From Chelatococcus caeni (lineage in GTDB: Bacteria; Pseudomonadota; Alphaproteobacteria; Rhizobiales; Beijerinckiaceae): a stretch of DNA of 64,000 bases. Where the stretch lies: assembly GCF_014196925.1 (NCBI RefSeq), contig NZ_JACIEN010000004.1, positions 310,001 through 374,000 of the forward strand, given 5' to 3'. A program made the translations under genes and the position numbers. The notes below the pieces were generated by a model, which searched no databases, was not told the DNA's origin, and saw only the letters and a list, made by a program, of their open reading frames with translations. Of this stretch, positions 53,092 to 61,552 are shown one piece after another; the stretch's first letter is position 1, and each line of letters opens with the position of its first letter.

Positions 53092-54963
53092 GTGCGCATC
53101 ATCGATCCCTCCGCGACGAGCGCCGCACCGATTGAGGAACCCGGCCTGCTGAGGGTCCTCGCCTGCGGCGCGGTCGATGACGGCAAGTCGACCCTGCTCG
53201 GGCGGCTGATGGCCGATGCCGGCCTCGTGCCGGAGGACCAGATGGCGGCCGTCGCCTGCGCCAGCGGCGAGGATGGCTTCGACTACGCCCTGCTGCTCGA
53301 CGGCCTCGCCGCCGAGCGCGAGCAGGGCATCACCATCGACGTCGCCTACCGCTATTTCGCGACCGCGCGGCGCAGCTTCATCGTCGTCGACGCCCCCGGA
53401 CACGAGCAGTTCACCCGCAACATGGCGACCGGCGCCTCGGTCTGCGACGTCGCGGTGCTCTTGGTCGATGCGCGCAAGGGGCTGCTGCCGCAGACGCGGC
53501 GGCATGCGGCCATCGCCAGCCTCATGGGCATCCGCGACGTCATACTCGCCGTCAACAAGATGGACCTCGTCAGCCATGAGGAGAGCGTGTTCGGGGCCAT
53601 CGTGGCGGCATTCCGCACCCATGCCGACAGCCTCGGCCTCGATGTCCGTCCCGTGCCGGTCTCGGCGGCCCTCGGCGAGAACATCGTCCATCCCGCCGCT
53701 GCGATGCCCTGGCACGCGGGCCCGCCCCTCCTCGGCCTCCTCGAAACGCTCACGCTCGCGCCGCCGCGCATCGGCAGCCTGCGCTTCCCCGTCCAGCGCG
53801 TCAGCCGGCCGGATGCGGACTTTCGCGGCTACCAGGGCACGGTCGCCGGCGGCCGCGTTCGGCGCGACGATCCCGTGGTCGCTCTGCCCGGCGGGCAGCC
53901 GAGCCGCGTCACGCAGATCGTCACCTTCGACGGCGAGGTGGAGGAAGCGGGGCCAGGCGAAGCCGTGACGCTGGTGCTCGACCGCGAGATCGAGGCCGGC
54001 CGCGGCACCGTCTTCGCCTCTCCGGACAACGCGCCGGCCTGCGTCGACCACGTGGTCGCGCGCCTCGTCTGGCTGTCCGAGACGCCACTCGCCACGGGCC
54101 GGGAGCTGCTCATGCGGCACGGCACGGACCTCGTGCCGTGCCGCATCACCGCCCTGCGCAACCGGCTGGACATCGTGCGCATGGCGGAGGACCCGGCAAC
54201 CACGCTCGGCGCGAACGACATCGGCACCGTCACCATCGAGACGGCCCGTCCCGTGGTCGTGGAGCGCTATGGCGACAACCGCGCGCTCGGCTCCTTCCTG
54301 CTCATCGACCGGCTGACCAACCAGACGCTCGCCGCGGGCATGGTGGTCGAGGCCGTGAACGCCGCCGCCAACCTCTACTGGCAGCGCTTCGACACAGACA
54401 CGGCGGACCGGCCGACGGCGGGGCGGCAGACCCCCGCCATCCTCTGGCTCACCGGCCCCTCCGGCGCCGGCAAGTCGACCGTGGCGAACGCGCTGGAGCG
54501 CCAGCTCACCGCGGCCGGATGCCACGCCTATGTGCTCGATGGCGACAACGTGCGCCACGGCCTCAACCGCGATCTCGGCTTCTCGCCGCCCGAGCGCGCC
54601 GAGAACGTGCGGCGCCTCGCCGAGGTGGCGCATATCCTCGCCGATGCCGGCCTCATCGCCATCGTGGCGGCCATCGCCCCCTATGCCCAGGACCGGGCGA
54701 ACGCCCGCGCCATCGCGAAGGACGTGCCGTTCTACGAGATCTTCGTCGACACGCCGCTCGATGTCTGCGCCTCGCGCGACCCCAAGGGGCTCTACAGGCG
54801 GGCCCGACAGGGCCTCGTCAGCGACTTCACCGGCGTCGGCGCCCCCTACGAGCGGCCGCAGGCGCCCGACCTTCGCCTCGACGGCACGGCCGAGACGCCG
54901 CAGCAGGAAGCCGGGCGCATCGTCGATCTCCTCACCGCGCGAGGCCACGTGCCTGCCACCTGA
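53092..54963 (+). CDS. cysNC: Bifunctional sulfate adenylyltransferase large subunit / APS kinase
   Basis: 623 residues from a GTG directly after the cysD stop. GTPase part: LACGAVDDGKSTLLGRL (G1), EREQGITIDVAYRYF, VDAPGHEQFTRNM (G3), VNKMDLV (G4). APS kinase part from about residue 440: LTGPSGAGKSTVANALE, LDGDNVRHGLNRDLGFSPPERAENVRR, FVDTPLDVCASRDPKGLYRRA. Fused CysNC equals rhizobial NodQ. With cysD and the sulfotransferase gene nearby, it should supply PAPS for glycan sulfation; it could equally serve cysteine synthesis. Confidence 0.95.
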   Translation: MRIIDPSATSAAPIEEPGLLRVLACGAVDDGKSTLLGRLMADAGLVPEDQMAAVACASGEDGFDYALLLDGLAAEREQGITIDVAYRYFATARRSFIVVDAPGHEQFTRNMATGASVCDVAVLLVDARKGLLPQTRRHAAIASLMGIRDVILAVNKMDLVSHEESVFGAIVAAFRTHADSLGLDVRPVPVSAALGENIVHPAAAMPWHAGPPLLGLLETLTLAPPRIGSLRFPVQRVSRPDADFRGYQGTVAGGRVRRDDPVVALPGGQPSRVTQIVTFDGEVEEAGPGEAVTLVLDREIEAGRGTVFASPDNAPACVDHVVARLVWLSETPLATGRELLMRHGTDLVPCRITALRNRLDIVRMAEDPATTLGANDIGTVTIETARPVVVERYGDNRALGSFLLIDRLTNQTLAAGMVVEAVNAAANLYWQRFDTDTADRPTAGRQTPAILWLTGPSGAGKSTVANALERQLTAAGCHAYVLDGDNVRHGLNRDLGFSPPERAENVRRLAEVAHILADAGLIAIVAAIAPYAQDRANARAIAKDVPFYEIFVDTPLDVCASRDPKGLYRRARQGLVSDFTGVGAPYERPQAPDLRLDGTAETPQQEAGRIVDLLTARGHVPAT

Positions 54964-55089
54964 CAAAAGAGGCTCCGCCGCAGCCCCCGGCCGGAAAGTG
55001 GCCGTCTTTTCCGGGCACGATTGCGCTTCATCAAGGACGCGGTCCACCGCGCGCGCAAGCATGGATTCTCCGACAGGGAGGGAGAGACG

Positions 55090-55410
55090 ATGACCCCGGA
55101 CAAGCAAGCCACGCATCCGCGCCGTCCGAACGCCGGCGACATGCAATTGCCGCTCGAGGCATTTCCGCTCTGGTTCAAGGCCTCGACATTCGACCTGCCG
55201 GTCGCCCTCGGCACGGAGATGCTGCACTTCATGGCCCGCCGCCTCGAGGCCCAGGCCTCCTTCTGGCAGGATCTCGGCCGCTGCCGGGACGTTCCGGAGG
55301 CGGTGGAGCGGCAGACGGCCTTTGCGCAACAGGCGGTCACGGACTATACGCAGGAATTCGCGACGCTCGTGCGCAAGGCCGAGGACAAGGTCATCCATAC
55401 GGAGCACTGA
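55090..55410 (+). CDS. Phasin-family protein
   Basis: 106 residues from the ATG at 55090 (MTPDKQATH), preceded by GGAGGGAGAGA. The helical stretch LHFMARRLEAQASFWQDLGRCRDVPEAVERQTAFAQQAVTDYTQEFATLVRKAED matches the phasin (PF09361) helix pattern. It may coat PHB granules or act as a general stress protein. Followed by the APH/AAA gene after 33 bases. Confidence 0.75.
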   Translation: MTPDKQATHPRRPNAGDMQLPLEAFPLWFKASTFDLPVALGTEMLHFMARRLEAQASFWQDLGRCRDVPEAVERQTAFAQQAVTDYTQEFATLVRKAEDKVIHTEH

Positions 55411-55443
55411 GCGCGCGGCTCCACGCCGGTCCTTCGAGGCAGG

Positions 55444-57009
55444 ATGACGCCGATCTCCCACGTCACCGAAGACCAGGACGAGATCCTGCGCTTCCTCGCC
55501 TCGTCGGACAGCCGTGGCGCGGACGGCCCCGTCAAGCGCATCGACACGCACGGGGCGATCGTCTTCCTCACCGGCGCGGACGCCTACAAGGTGAAGCGCG
55601 CCGTGCGCTTCCCCTACATGGATTTCTCCAGCCTGGAGAAGCGGCGCGCCGCCTGCGAGCGCGAGATTGCGATCAACCGACCCGGCGCGCCGGATATCTA
55701 TCTCGGCCTCGTCCCGATCGTGCGCCGGGACGGTACGCTCAATCTCGGCGGCCCGGGCACGATCGTGGAATGGGCGGTGCACATGCGCCGCTTCGACGAG
55801 ACCTGCACGCTCGACCGCCTCGCGGCCGAGGGGGCGCTGACGCCCGCCATCGTCGCCGCCATGGCGCGGGCCGTCGCCGAGGCTCACGCGCGTGCGCCCG
55901 TCCGCCACGACGTGGATTTCGCCGGCGCGCTCGCAGCCATCATCGTCGAGAACGGCACGAGCCTCGCCGAGCAGCCCGCCCTCTTTCCCCCGCAGCGGAG
56001 GGAGCGGTTGACGCGCCAGTCGCTCGCCGCACGCGAGCGCGTGGCCGCGCGCCTGGCACAGCGCGCCCGGGACGGCCACGTCCGCCGCTGCCACGGCGAT
56101 CTTCACCTGTGCAACCTCGTGCTCATCGACGGGGCGCCGCGCCTGTTCGACGCCCTCGAATTCGACGAGGCGCTGGCGACGACGGACGTGCTCTACGACC
56201 TTGCCTTCCTGCTGATGGACCTGATCGAGCGGGACCTGCAGGGCGAGGCCAACCTCCTCCTCAACCGCTACCTCGTCGAGAGCCGAGAGCCGGCGCACCT
56301 TGCCGGGCTCGCCGCGCTGCCGCTCTTCATCAGCGTCCGCGCCGCGATCCGGGCCAAGGTCACAGCGGCCGGGCTTGCCCATCTCGACGAGGAGGCGCGC
56401 GAGCGGGCGAGCGCCGAGTGCCGGCGCTATTTTAGCCTCGCCGAAGCTGTCCTCGACCCCGGACCGCCGCGGCTCGTCGCCATCGGCGGCCTCTCGGGCA
56501 CCGGCAAGAGCACCCTTGCCGCCGCCCTCGCCCCGCTGGTCGGCCGCGCGCCCGGCGCCGTTCACCTGCGCAGCGACGTCATCCGCAAAGAGCTCAGCGG
56601 CGTGGCGGAAACGGAGCGCCTGCCGGACAGCGCCTATGATGCAGCGGCGGCCGCCGTGGTCTACGACAGGCTGTGCCGCGATGCCCGGGCGGCGCTCGAA
56701 GCCGGCCGGCCGGTCATCGTCGATGCCGTGCACCAGCGCCCGGGCGAGCGCGCCGCCGTCGCAGCGCTCGCCGCCGACCTCGGCATCCCCTTCACCGGGC
56801 TGTGGCTCTCGGCGCCGCTCGACAGGCTTCTCGCGCGGGTCGAGGCCCGCCACGGCGATGCATCGGATGCGGATGCCGCAGTCGTCGCGATCCAGGCCAC
56901 GCGTGAAACGGGCGACGTCGCCGCCGAGCCGGACTGGAGGACCGTCGACACGGACGGCACGCCGGACGAGGTTCTCGCGCGGGCCCGCCTTGTCCTGGCA
57001 CAGAACTGA
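55444..57009 (+). CDS. Fused APH-like kinase and AAA/P-loop kinase
   Basis: 521 residues. N-terminal part (1-330): VFLTGADAYKVKRAVRFPYMDFSSLEKRRAACEREIAIN and the catalytic loop VRRCHGDLHLCNLVLIDGAPRLFDALEFD, as in APH-like domains. C-terminal part (340-521): LVAIGGLSGTGKSTLAAALAP (Walker A), HLRSDVIRKELSG, VIVDAVHQRPGERAAV, as in AAA_33 polynucleotide-kinase-like proteins. This combination is common in proteobacteria and often lies near PHB, phosphoribosyltransferase or universal-stress genes; substrate unknown. Confidence 0.85.
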   Translation: MTPISHVTEDQDEILRFLASSDSRGADGPVKRIDTHGAIVFLTGADAYKVKRAVRFPYMDFSSLEKRRAACEREIAINRPGAPDIYLGLVPIVRRDGTLNLGGPGTIVEWAVHMRRFDETCTLDRLAAEGALTPAIVAAMARAVAEAHARAPVRHDVDFAGALAAIIVENGTSLAEQPALFPPQRRERLTRQSLAARERVAARLAQRARDGHVRRCHGDLHLCNLVLIDGAPRLFDALEFDEALATTDVLYDLAFLLMDLIERDLQGEANLLLNRYLVESREPAHLAGLAALPLFISVRAAIRAKVTAAGLAHLDEEARERASAECRRYFSLAEAVLDPGPPRLVAIGGLSGTGKSTLAAALAPLVGRAPGAVHLRSDVIRKELSGVAETERLPDSAYDAAAAAVVYDRLCRDARAALEAGRPVIVDAVHQRPGERAAVAALAADLGIPFTGLWLSAPLDRLLARVEARHGDASDADAAVVAIQATRETGDVAAEPDWRTVDTDGTPDEVLARARLVLAQN

Positions 57010-57015
57010 CGGGCC

Positions 57016-57693
57016 TCACGGCTGCGGCGCGGACGACCGGGCGCTGCCCTCGTCCGGCGGGAAGCGCGCCAGCGTCGCGATCACCGCCTCGTCCTCCACC
57101 TGGTCGAAATCGAGATAGGCGGCGCCGACGGCCCAGAACGGCTCCGGCGTCTCGAGGCAGACGACGGCATCGGCCTCGTCGCTGAGATCGGCGACGACGT
57201 CGCGCGGCGCGACCGGCGTCGCCAGCACGAGCCGCGCCGGCGCGCGGCGGCGGATGGCCCGCAGGGCCGCCCTGACGGTCGCGCCCGTCGCGATGCCGTC
57301 GTCGACCACGATGGCGCAGCGGCCTTCCACCCGCACCGGCGGGCGCGATCCGAGGTAGAAGCGCCGCCGGCGCTCGATCTCGACGAGTTCGCGCGCCCGC
57401 ACCGCCTCGAAGTCCGCAGGCGCAATCTGCGCGCCCGCGATGACATCCTCGTTGCGCACGGTGATGGGCTCGGCCCCGTCGACGACGGCACCCATCGCGA
57501 GCTCCGGCTGTCGCGGCACGCCGAGCTTGCGCACGAGCACGAGATCGAGCGGCGCGGCGAAGGCGGCGGCGATCTCGGCGGCGACCGGCACGCCGCCGCG
57601 CGGCAAGGCGAGGATGACGGGATCTTCGCCCCTCCATTCCGTCAGGGCCCTGGCGAGCCGCCGTCCCGCCTCGACGCGGTTGAGAAAAGGCAT
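57016..57693 (-). CDS. Phosphoribosyltransferase family protein
   Basis: 225 residues. PRPP motif CAIVVDDGIATGATVRAALRAIR; N-terminal LPRGGVPVAAEIAAAF and LVLVRKLGVPRQPELAMGAV are typical of the PRTase set often next to phasins and universal-stress genes. The reaction is not assigned. It converges with the APH/AAA gene (six-base gap). The upstream gap to the RpiR gene, 57694-57817, shows nothing. Confidence 0.88.
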   Translation of the reverse strand: MPFLNRVEAGRRLARALTEWRGEDPVILALPRGGVPVAAEIAAAFAAPLDLVLVRKLGVPRQPELAMGAVVDGAEPITVRNEDVIAGAQIAPADFEAVRARELVEIERRRRFYLGSRPPVRVEGRCAIVVDDGIATGATVRAALRAIRRRAPARLVLATPVAPRDVVADLSDEADAVVCLETPEPFWAVGAAYLDFDQVEDEAVIATLARFPPDEGSARSSAPQP

Positions 57694-57817
57694 GGCCCAC
57701 TCCTGTCCGCCCGTGGCGCTGTTGCGCAGAGCGGCGCGACGGCCATCCTACCGCCGGAACCCGGGCGCGTCATGGGGCCGCCCGCCACAACACGGGCTCC
57801 GCGGACGGATCGCGTCG

Positions 57818-58720
57818 CTAGACCCGCTTGTCGGTCAGCACCTCGAAGGTCTTCGCGATGGTCGCCACGGACCGGTCGTGGTCGGCGAGCGCAAGGCCGG
57901 CGATGAGCGCGTCGATGACGGCGAGCTGGGCGATGCGGCTCGTCATCGCCTCGGTACGGAACTGGGTCTCGCGCGCCAGCGTGTGCAGGACGATGTCGGC
58001 ATGGGCGTGGAGAGGCGACTTGCCGAAATTGGTGACGCAGATTGTCGTCGCCCCCGCTTCCTTGGCGAGGCGCGTCGCCGTCAGGGTCTCCACCGTGCTG
58101 CCCGAATGGGAGATGGTGAGCGTCGCCACGTCCGGCCCCGCGAGCGAGGCCGTGATGGCCTGCACATGGCTGTCGACGCTGACGCGCGACGGGATGCCGA
58201 TGCGCATCAGCCGGTAATGCGCGTCCTCGGCGATGGGCGCGGCGCTGCCGATGCCGAACACCTCGACGCGGCTTGCCTTGCGGATCGCGCCGATCGCGGC
58301 GCGCATGGCGGCGACGTCGAGCGCCTTCTGCGTGTCCCGCAAAGCCTGAAGGTCCGACTTGAAGACCTTGTCGATGACGGCCTCGACCGTATCGGTCTCG
58401 GCGAGATCCTCGTGGATGAACTGCACCGGCTGCACGAATTCGCGGGCGAGCGCGATCTTGACCTGCTGGAAGCCGCGTGCACCGAGCATCTGGCAGAAGC
58501 CGATGACGCTGCCCTCGCTGGCGCCGGCGCGCTCGGCCACCTCCGTCACCGACATGTGGATGACGTCGCCGGCGTTGTCCCTGATGAAGTCGGCGATGCG
58601 CGCCGCCGTCGGCGGCAGGTCCGGGCGCAGCACCGCGACGCGGTCGAGCACGCCGTTGAACTCGCCCGCGCGCAGCGCCGCCTGCCGATCCTTCTGCTGA
58701 CCGTTTGCCGGACCCGCCAT
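57818..58720 (-). CDS. RpiR/MurR-family transcriptional regulator
   Basis: 300 residues from the ATG at 58720, sharing an A with the HAD stop (TGATG). N-terminal HTH_6: LPPTAARIADFIRDNAGDVIHMSVTEVAERAGASEGSVIGFCQMLGARGFQQVKIALARE. C-terminal SIS domain: VEVFGIGSAAPIAEDAHYRLMRIG and VATLTISHSGSTVETLTATRLAKEAGATTICVTN, which binds a phosphosugar or sugar-like ligand. Divergent from the ABC operon (876 bases with hadA between); likely controls it and the HAD gene. Confidence 0.88.
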   Translation of the reverse strand: MAGPANGQQKDRQAALRAGEFNGVLDRVAVLRPDLPPTAARIADFIRDNAGDVIHMSVTEVAERAGASEGSVIGFCQMLGARGFQQVKIALAREFVQPVQFIHEDLAETDTVEAVIDKVFKSDLQALRDTQKALDVAAMRAAIGAIRKASRVEVFGIGSAAPIAEDAHYRLMRIGIPSRVSVDSHVQAITASLAGPDVATLTISHSGSTVETLTATRLAKEAGATTICVTNFGKSPLHAHADIVLHTLARETQFRTEAMTSRIAQLAVIDALIAGLALADHDRSVATIAKTFEVLTDKRV

Positions 58721-59445
58721 CAGGCCACCTTCCTTTCCATCGCGCCGAGGCCTTCCACGAAATCGCCGGGCCGGACGTGCAGGAAGCGCATGCCCGCCCG
58801 CATGGCACCCTTGCCGTCGGTGGCCGGATTGTCGCCGATCATGACCACCTCCTGCGGCGGAAGGCCGAGCCGCTCGCAGCCGAGGCGGAAGAGCAGCGGC
58901 TCGGGCTTGCCCACCACCTCGCACTCGCCCGCCCCGGCGCAGGAGAGGATGGAAGCCGCCAGCGCGCCGACTTCCGGAACGGGCTCGCCGAGCGGCCCGC
59001 GGTGGTGCGTGTCCGGACAGGCGAGAACGAGCTTCGCCCCGAGAGAGACGGCATGCGCCGCCGCCGCGAGGCGCCGGTAGCTGAAGCGCCGGTCGCGTCC
59101 GACGATGATGATGTCGCAGGCGCCGGTCGACAGCCGCAGCCCGCGCCGGCGCGCATAGCGCTCCAGCGCCGGCCCCGCGAGCAGCATCACCCGGGCGCCC
59201 GGATGGCGCTGCGCCACAAGGTCGATTGCCGTCGTGCCGGCGAGGACGATGCGTTCGGCGGCGACGACAAGGCCGAGCCGCCCGAGCAGGCGCGCCAGCT
59301 CGTGCGGCGTGTGCTCGGCGTCGTTGGAGACGATGGCGAAGCGCCCGCCGGTTTCGGCGACGAGCGCGGCCACGCCCGGCAGGAGCCTGCGGCCGCTGAT
59401 GAGGGTGCCGTCGAGGTCGAGGAGATAGCCGCGGGGGCGGGACAT
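58720..59445 (-). CDS. HAD-superfamily IIA (NagD-like) phosphatase
   Basis: 241 residues from the ATG at 59445 (MSRPRGYLLDLDGTLIS); a GTG at 59451 is possible. HAD motif I DLDGTLISG, motif II SNDAEHTPHE, and IIIVGRDRRFSYRRL plus MIGDNPATDGKGAMRAGM (motif III/IV, GDN) give a NagD-type cap. It dephosphorylates an unknown sugar-phosphate or nucleotide. Operon with RpiR; divergent from the ABC transporter. Confidence 0.88.
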   Translation of the reverse strand: MSRPRGYLLDLDGTLISGRRLLPGVAALVAETGGRFAIVSNDAEHTPHELARLLGRLGLVVAAERIVLAGTTAIDLVAQRHPGARVMLLAGPALERYARRRGLRLSTGACDIIIVGRDRRFSYRRLAAAAHAVSLGAKLVLACPDTHHRGPLGEPVPEVGALAASILSCAGAGECEVVGKPEPLLFRLGCERLGLPPQEVVMIGDNPATDGKGAMRAGMRFLHVRPGDFVEGLGAMERKVA

Positions 59446-59486
59446 GGACACCTGATTTGCCGTCGTCGAATTCCTTGCGGAGGCTT

Positions 59487-59525
59487 CATTGATATATTCT
59501 CAATGTCAATATGATTTTTGATTGA
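59487..59525. promoter_or_regulatory. Clustered ATTGA/TCAAT half-sites in the divergent region
   Basis: Four half-sites: ATTGA (59488-59492), TCAAT (59500-59504), TCAAT (59506-59510), ATTGA (59521-59525). The first two extend to CATTGA-N7-TCAATG, a perfect inverted repeat. The segment is strongly AT-rich in a GC-rich region and lies 42-80 bases before the HAD start and 71-109 before the permease GTG. Probable RpiR operator region and promoters. Confidence 0.5.
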
Positions 59526-59595
59526 GCAACATTCATTCGACTGTCACACGACGGCGCTAGGTGTGCTGCCGAACCCGAACGGCGGAGACCGGCCC

Positions 59596-60522
59596 GTGCT
59601 CGAATATGCCCTGGCGAGATTGCTGCGCATGGTCGTGACGATGCTCGTCATCGTCACCGGCGTGTTCTTCGCCACCCGGCTCTCGGGCAATGCGGTCGAC
59701 TTCATCGGCGGCGAAGGCCTCAGCGCGGCGGACCGGGCGACCCTCGTCGCCTATTACGGCCTCGACGCCTCCTGGCTCGAGCAGTACTGGCGCTACCTGC
59801 GTGCCCTCGCGGAGGGCAATTTCGGCATTTCGCTCGTCGAGCGCCGGCCGGTCTCGACCATCGCCCTGGAGCGGGTCGGCCCCTCCCTGCAGCTCCTCGT
59901 CGGTGCCGTGCTGCTGACGCTCGCGGTTGCCGTGCCGGCGGGCACGCTCGCCGCGGTCTACCGCAAGTCCTGGGCGGGCAGCATGATCATGGGCGCGGCC
60001 TTCCTCGGCTACGCCATCCCCAATTTCGTCCTCGCCGTCCTGCTCATCCTCACCCTCTCCTTCTGGCTCGGCTGGCTGCCGAGCTCCGGCAACGGCTCGC
60101 TCGCCCATTTCGTGATGCCGGTCGTCGCGCTGTCGGCCTTCTACATCGCGAGCCTGACGCGCTTCACCCGCAACGCCATGCTCGACGTCCTGAGCCAGGA
60201 CTACCTGCGCACCGCCCGCGCCAAGGGTCTCGCCGAACCGCGGGTCATCTTCAAGCACGCGCTGCGCAATGCGCTCATCACCATTCTGTCCGTGCTCGGC
60301 CTGCAGATCGCCGGCCTCGCCGCGGCCGGCAACGTCGTCATCGAGACGATCTTCGCCTGGCGCGGCATCGGCGAGATGCTGGTCTCCGCCGCGCTCCGGC
60401 GCGACTACCCGGTGCTGCAGTTCGGCGTCATCGCCGTGGCGCTCGCCGTCATCCTCATCAACACGCTCGTCGATCTCGCCTACGGCGCCGCCGATCCGCG
60501 CGTGCGCCTGGCAAGGTCGTGA
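59596..60522 (+). CDS. ABC transporter permease, DppB family
   Basis: 308 residues from the GTG at 59596 (VLEYALARLLRMVV), with GGAGA nine bases upstream; the frame is open to 59518 but that part is not hydrophobic or family-like. Six TMs, conserved DppB segments (FFATRLSGNAVDF; YGLDASWLEQYWRYL) and the EAA loop TARAKGLAEPRVIFKHALRNALI. Part of a peptide/nickel/opine-type importer. Confidence 0.93.
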   Translation: MLEYALARLLRMVVTMLVIVTGVFFATRLSGNAVDFIGGEGLSAADRATLVAYYGLDASWLEQYWRYLRALAEGNFGISLVERRPVSTIALERVGPSLQLLVGAVLLTLAVAVPAGTLAAVYRKSWAGSMIMGAAFLGYAIPNFVLAVLLILTLSFWLGWLPSSGNGSLAHFVMPVVALSAFYIASLTRFTRNAMLDVLSQDYLRTARAKGLAEPRVIFKHALRNALITILSVLGLQIAGLAAAGNVVIETIFAWRGIGEMLVSAALRRDYPVLQFGVIAVALAVILINTLVDLAYGAADPRVRLARS

Positions 60523-60536
60523 GGGAGGCAAGGCCG

Positions 60537-61457
60537 ATGGTCCACACCACGCTTTCCGCGCCGCCCGCCGCGCCGTCGCTCCTCCACCGCGCCACGCGCC
60601 TCGGCGCCGGGCTCGCCGACGTCTGGGCGGACATGAACTGGATCGTGCGGTTCACAGCGGTGCTCGGCCTCGTCCTCGTCGTGCTGGCGCTCGCCGCCCC
60701 GCTCATCGCGCCCTTCGATCCCAATGCCCAGAGCCTGCTGTCGCGGCTGAAGCCGCCGATGGGCCTTGCCGGGGCAAAGGACGGTTATCTCCTGGGCACG
60801 GACGAGCTCGGCCGCGACATCCTCTCGCGCTGCCTCCACGGCCTGCGCCTGACGCTCGGGGTCGCGCTTCTCGGCGCGGTCATCGGGCTTCTCCTCGGCG
60901 GCAGCCTCGGGCTTTTCGCCGGCATCGCCGGCGGCCGGGTGGACGACCTCATCATGAGCCTCGTCGACATCCAGATCGCCGTGCCCTTCACCCTCGTCGC
61001 GCTGCTGACGGTGGCGCTCCTCGGCGGCGACCTCACCGTGCTCATCGCCGTGCTCGGCATCGCCTATTGGGAGCAATACGCCCGCATCACCCGCGGCGAG
61101 GTGCTGCGCCTGCGCGAGATGCCCTTCATCGAGGCGGCACGCGCCGCCGGGGCCTCGGGCTGGCGCATCGCGGTCAAGCACATCCTGCCCAATCTCGTCT
61201 CGCCGCTGGTCGTCGTCTTCACGGTCAACATCTCCAACATCGTGCTGCTGGAATCGACGCTGTCCTTCCTCGGGCTCGGCCTGCGCCCGCCGACGGCGAC
61301 GCTCGGCGCCATGGTGGGGATGGGGCGCGACTACCTGCCCTCGGCGCCCTGGATCGTCGCCGCGCCGGCGCTCCTCATCCTCCTCGTGACCTTCGTCATC
61401 CAGATGCTCGGCGACTTCCTGCGCGACCGCACCGACGTGCGCCTGCGCGAGCGCTGA
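60537..61457 (+). CDS. ABC transporter permease, DppC family
   Basis: 306 residues, ATG at 60537 with GGGAGG upstream, 14 bases after the DppB stop. Contains the DppC features PLIAPFDPNAQ, LLGTDELGRDILSR, and the EAA loop EAARAAGASGWRIAVKHILPNLVSPLVV. Second membrane subunit of the importer; the ATPase genes are not in the window and may follow beyond 64000. Confidence 0.94.
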   Translation: MVHTTLSAPPAAPSLLHRATRLGAGLADVWADMNWIVRFTAVLGLVLVVLALAAPLIAPFDPNAQSLLSRLKPPMGLAGAKDGYLLGTDELGRDILSRCLHGLRLTLGVALLGAVIGLLLGGSLGLFAGIAGGRVDDLIMSLVDIQIAVPFTLVALLTVALLGGDLTVLIAVLGIAYWEQYARITRGEVLRLREMPFIEAARAAGASGWRIAVKHILPNLVSPLVVVFTVNISNIVLLESTLSFLGLGLRPPTATLGAMVGMGRDYLPSAPWIVAAPALLILLVTFVIQMLGDFLRDRTDVRLRER

Positions 61458-61552
61458 GCGCCAATCGAGAGACCGGAGGCGGACAGCCGCCGCCTCCCAG
61501 CAAGCAACGGCGGGCCGCACGGCGCGACCGCCACAACGGAGGCCTTCACGCC

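Noticed and set aside
52168-56853. A 1561-residue minus-strand open frame
   Set aside because: It is an antisense shadow of cysD, cysNC, the phasin and the APH/AAA gene; composition is biased and no domain is visible.
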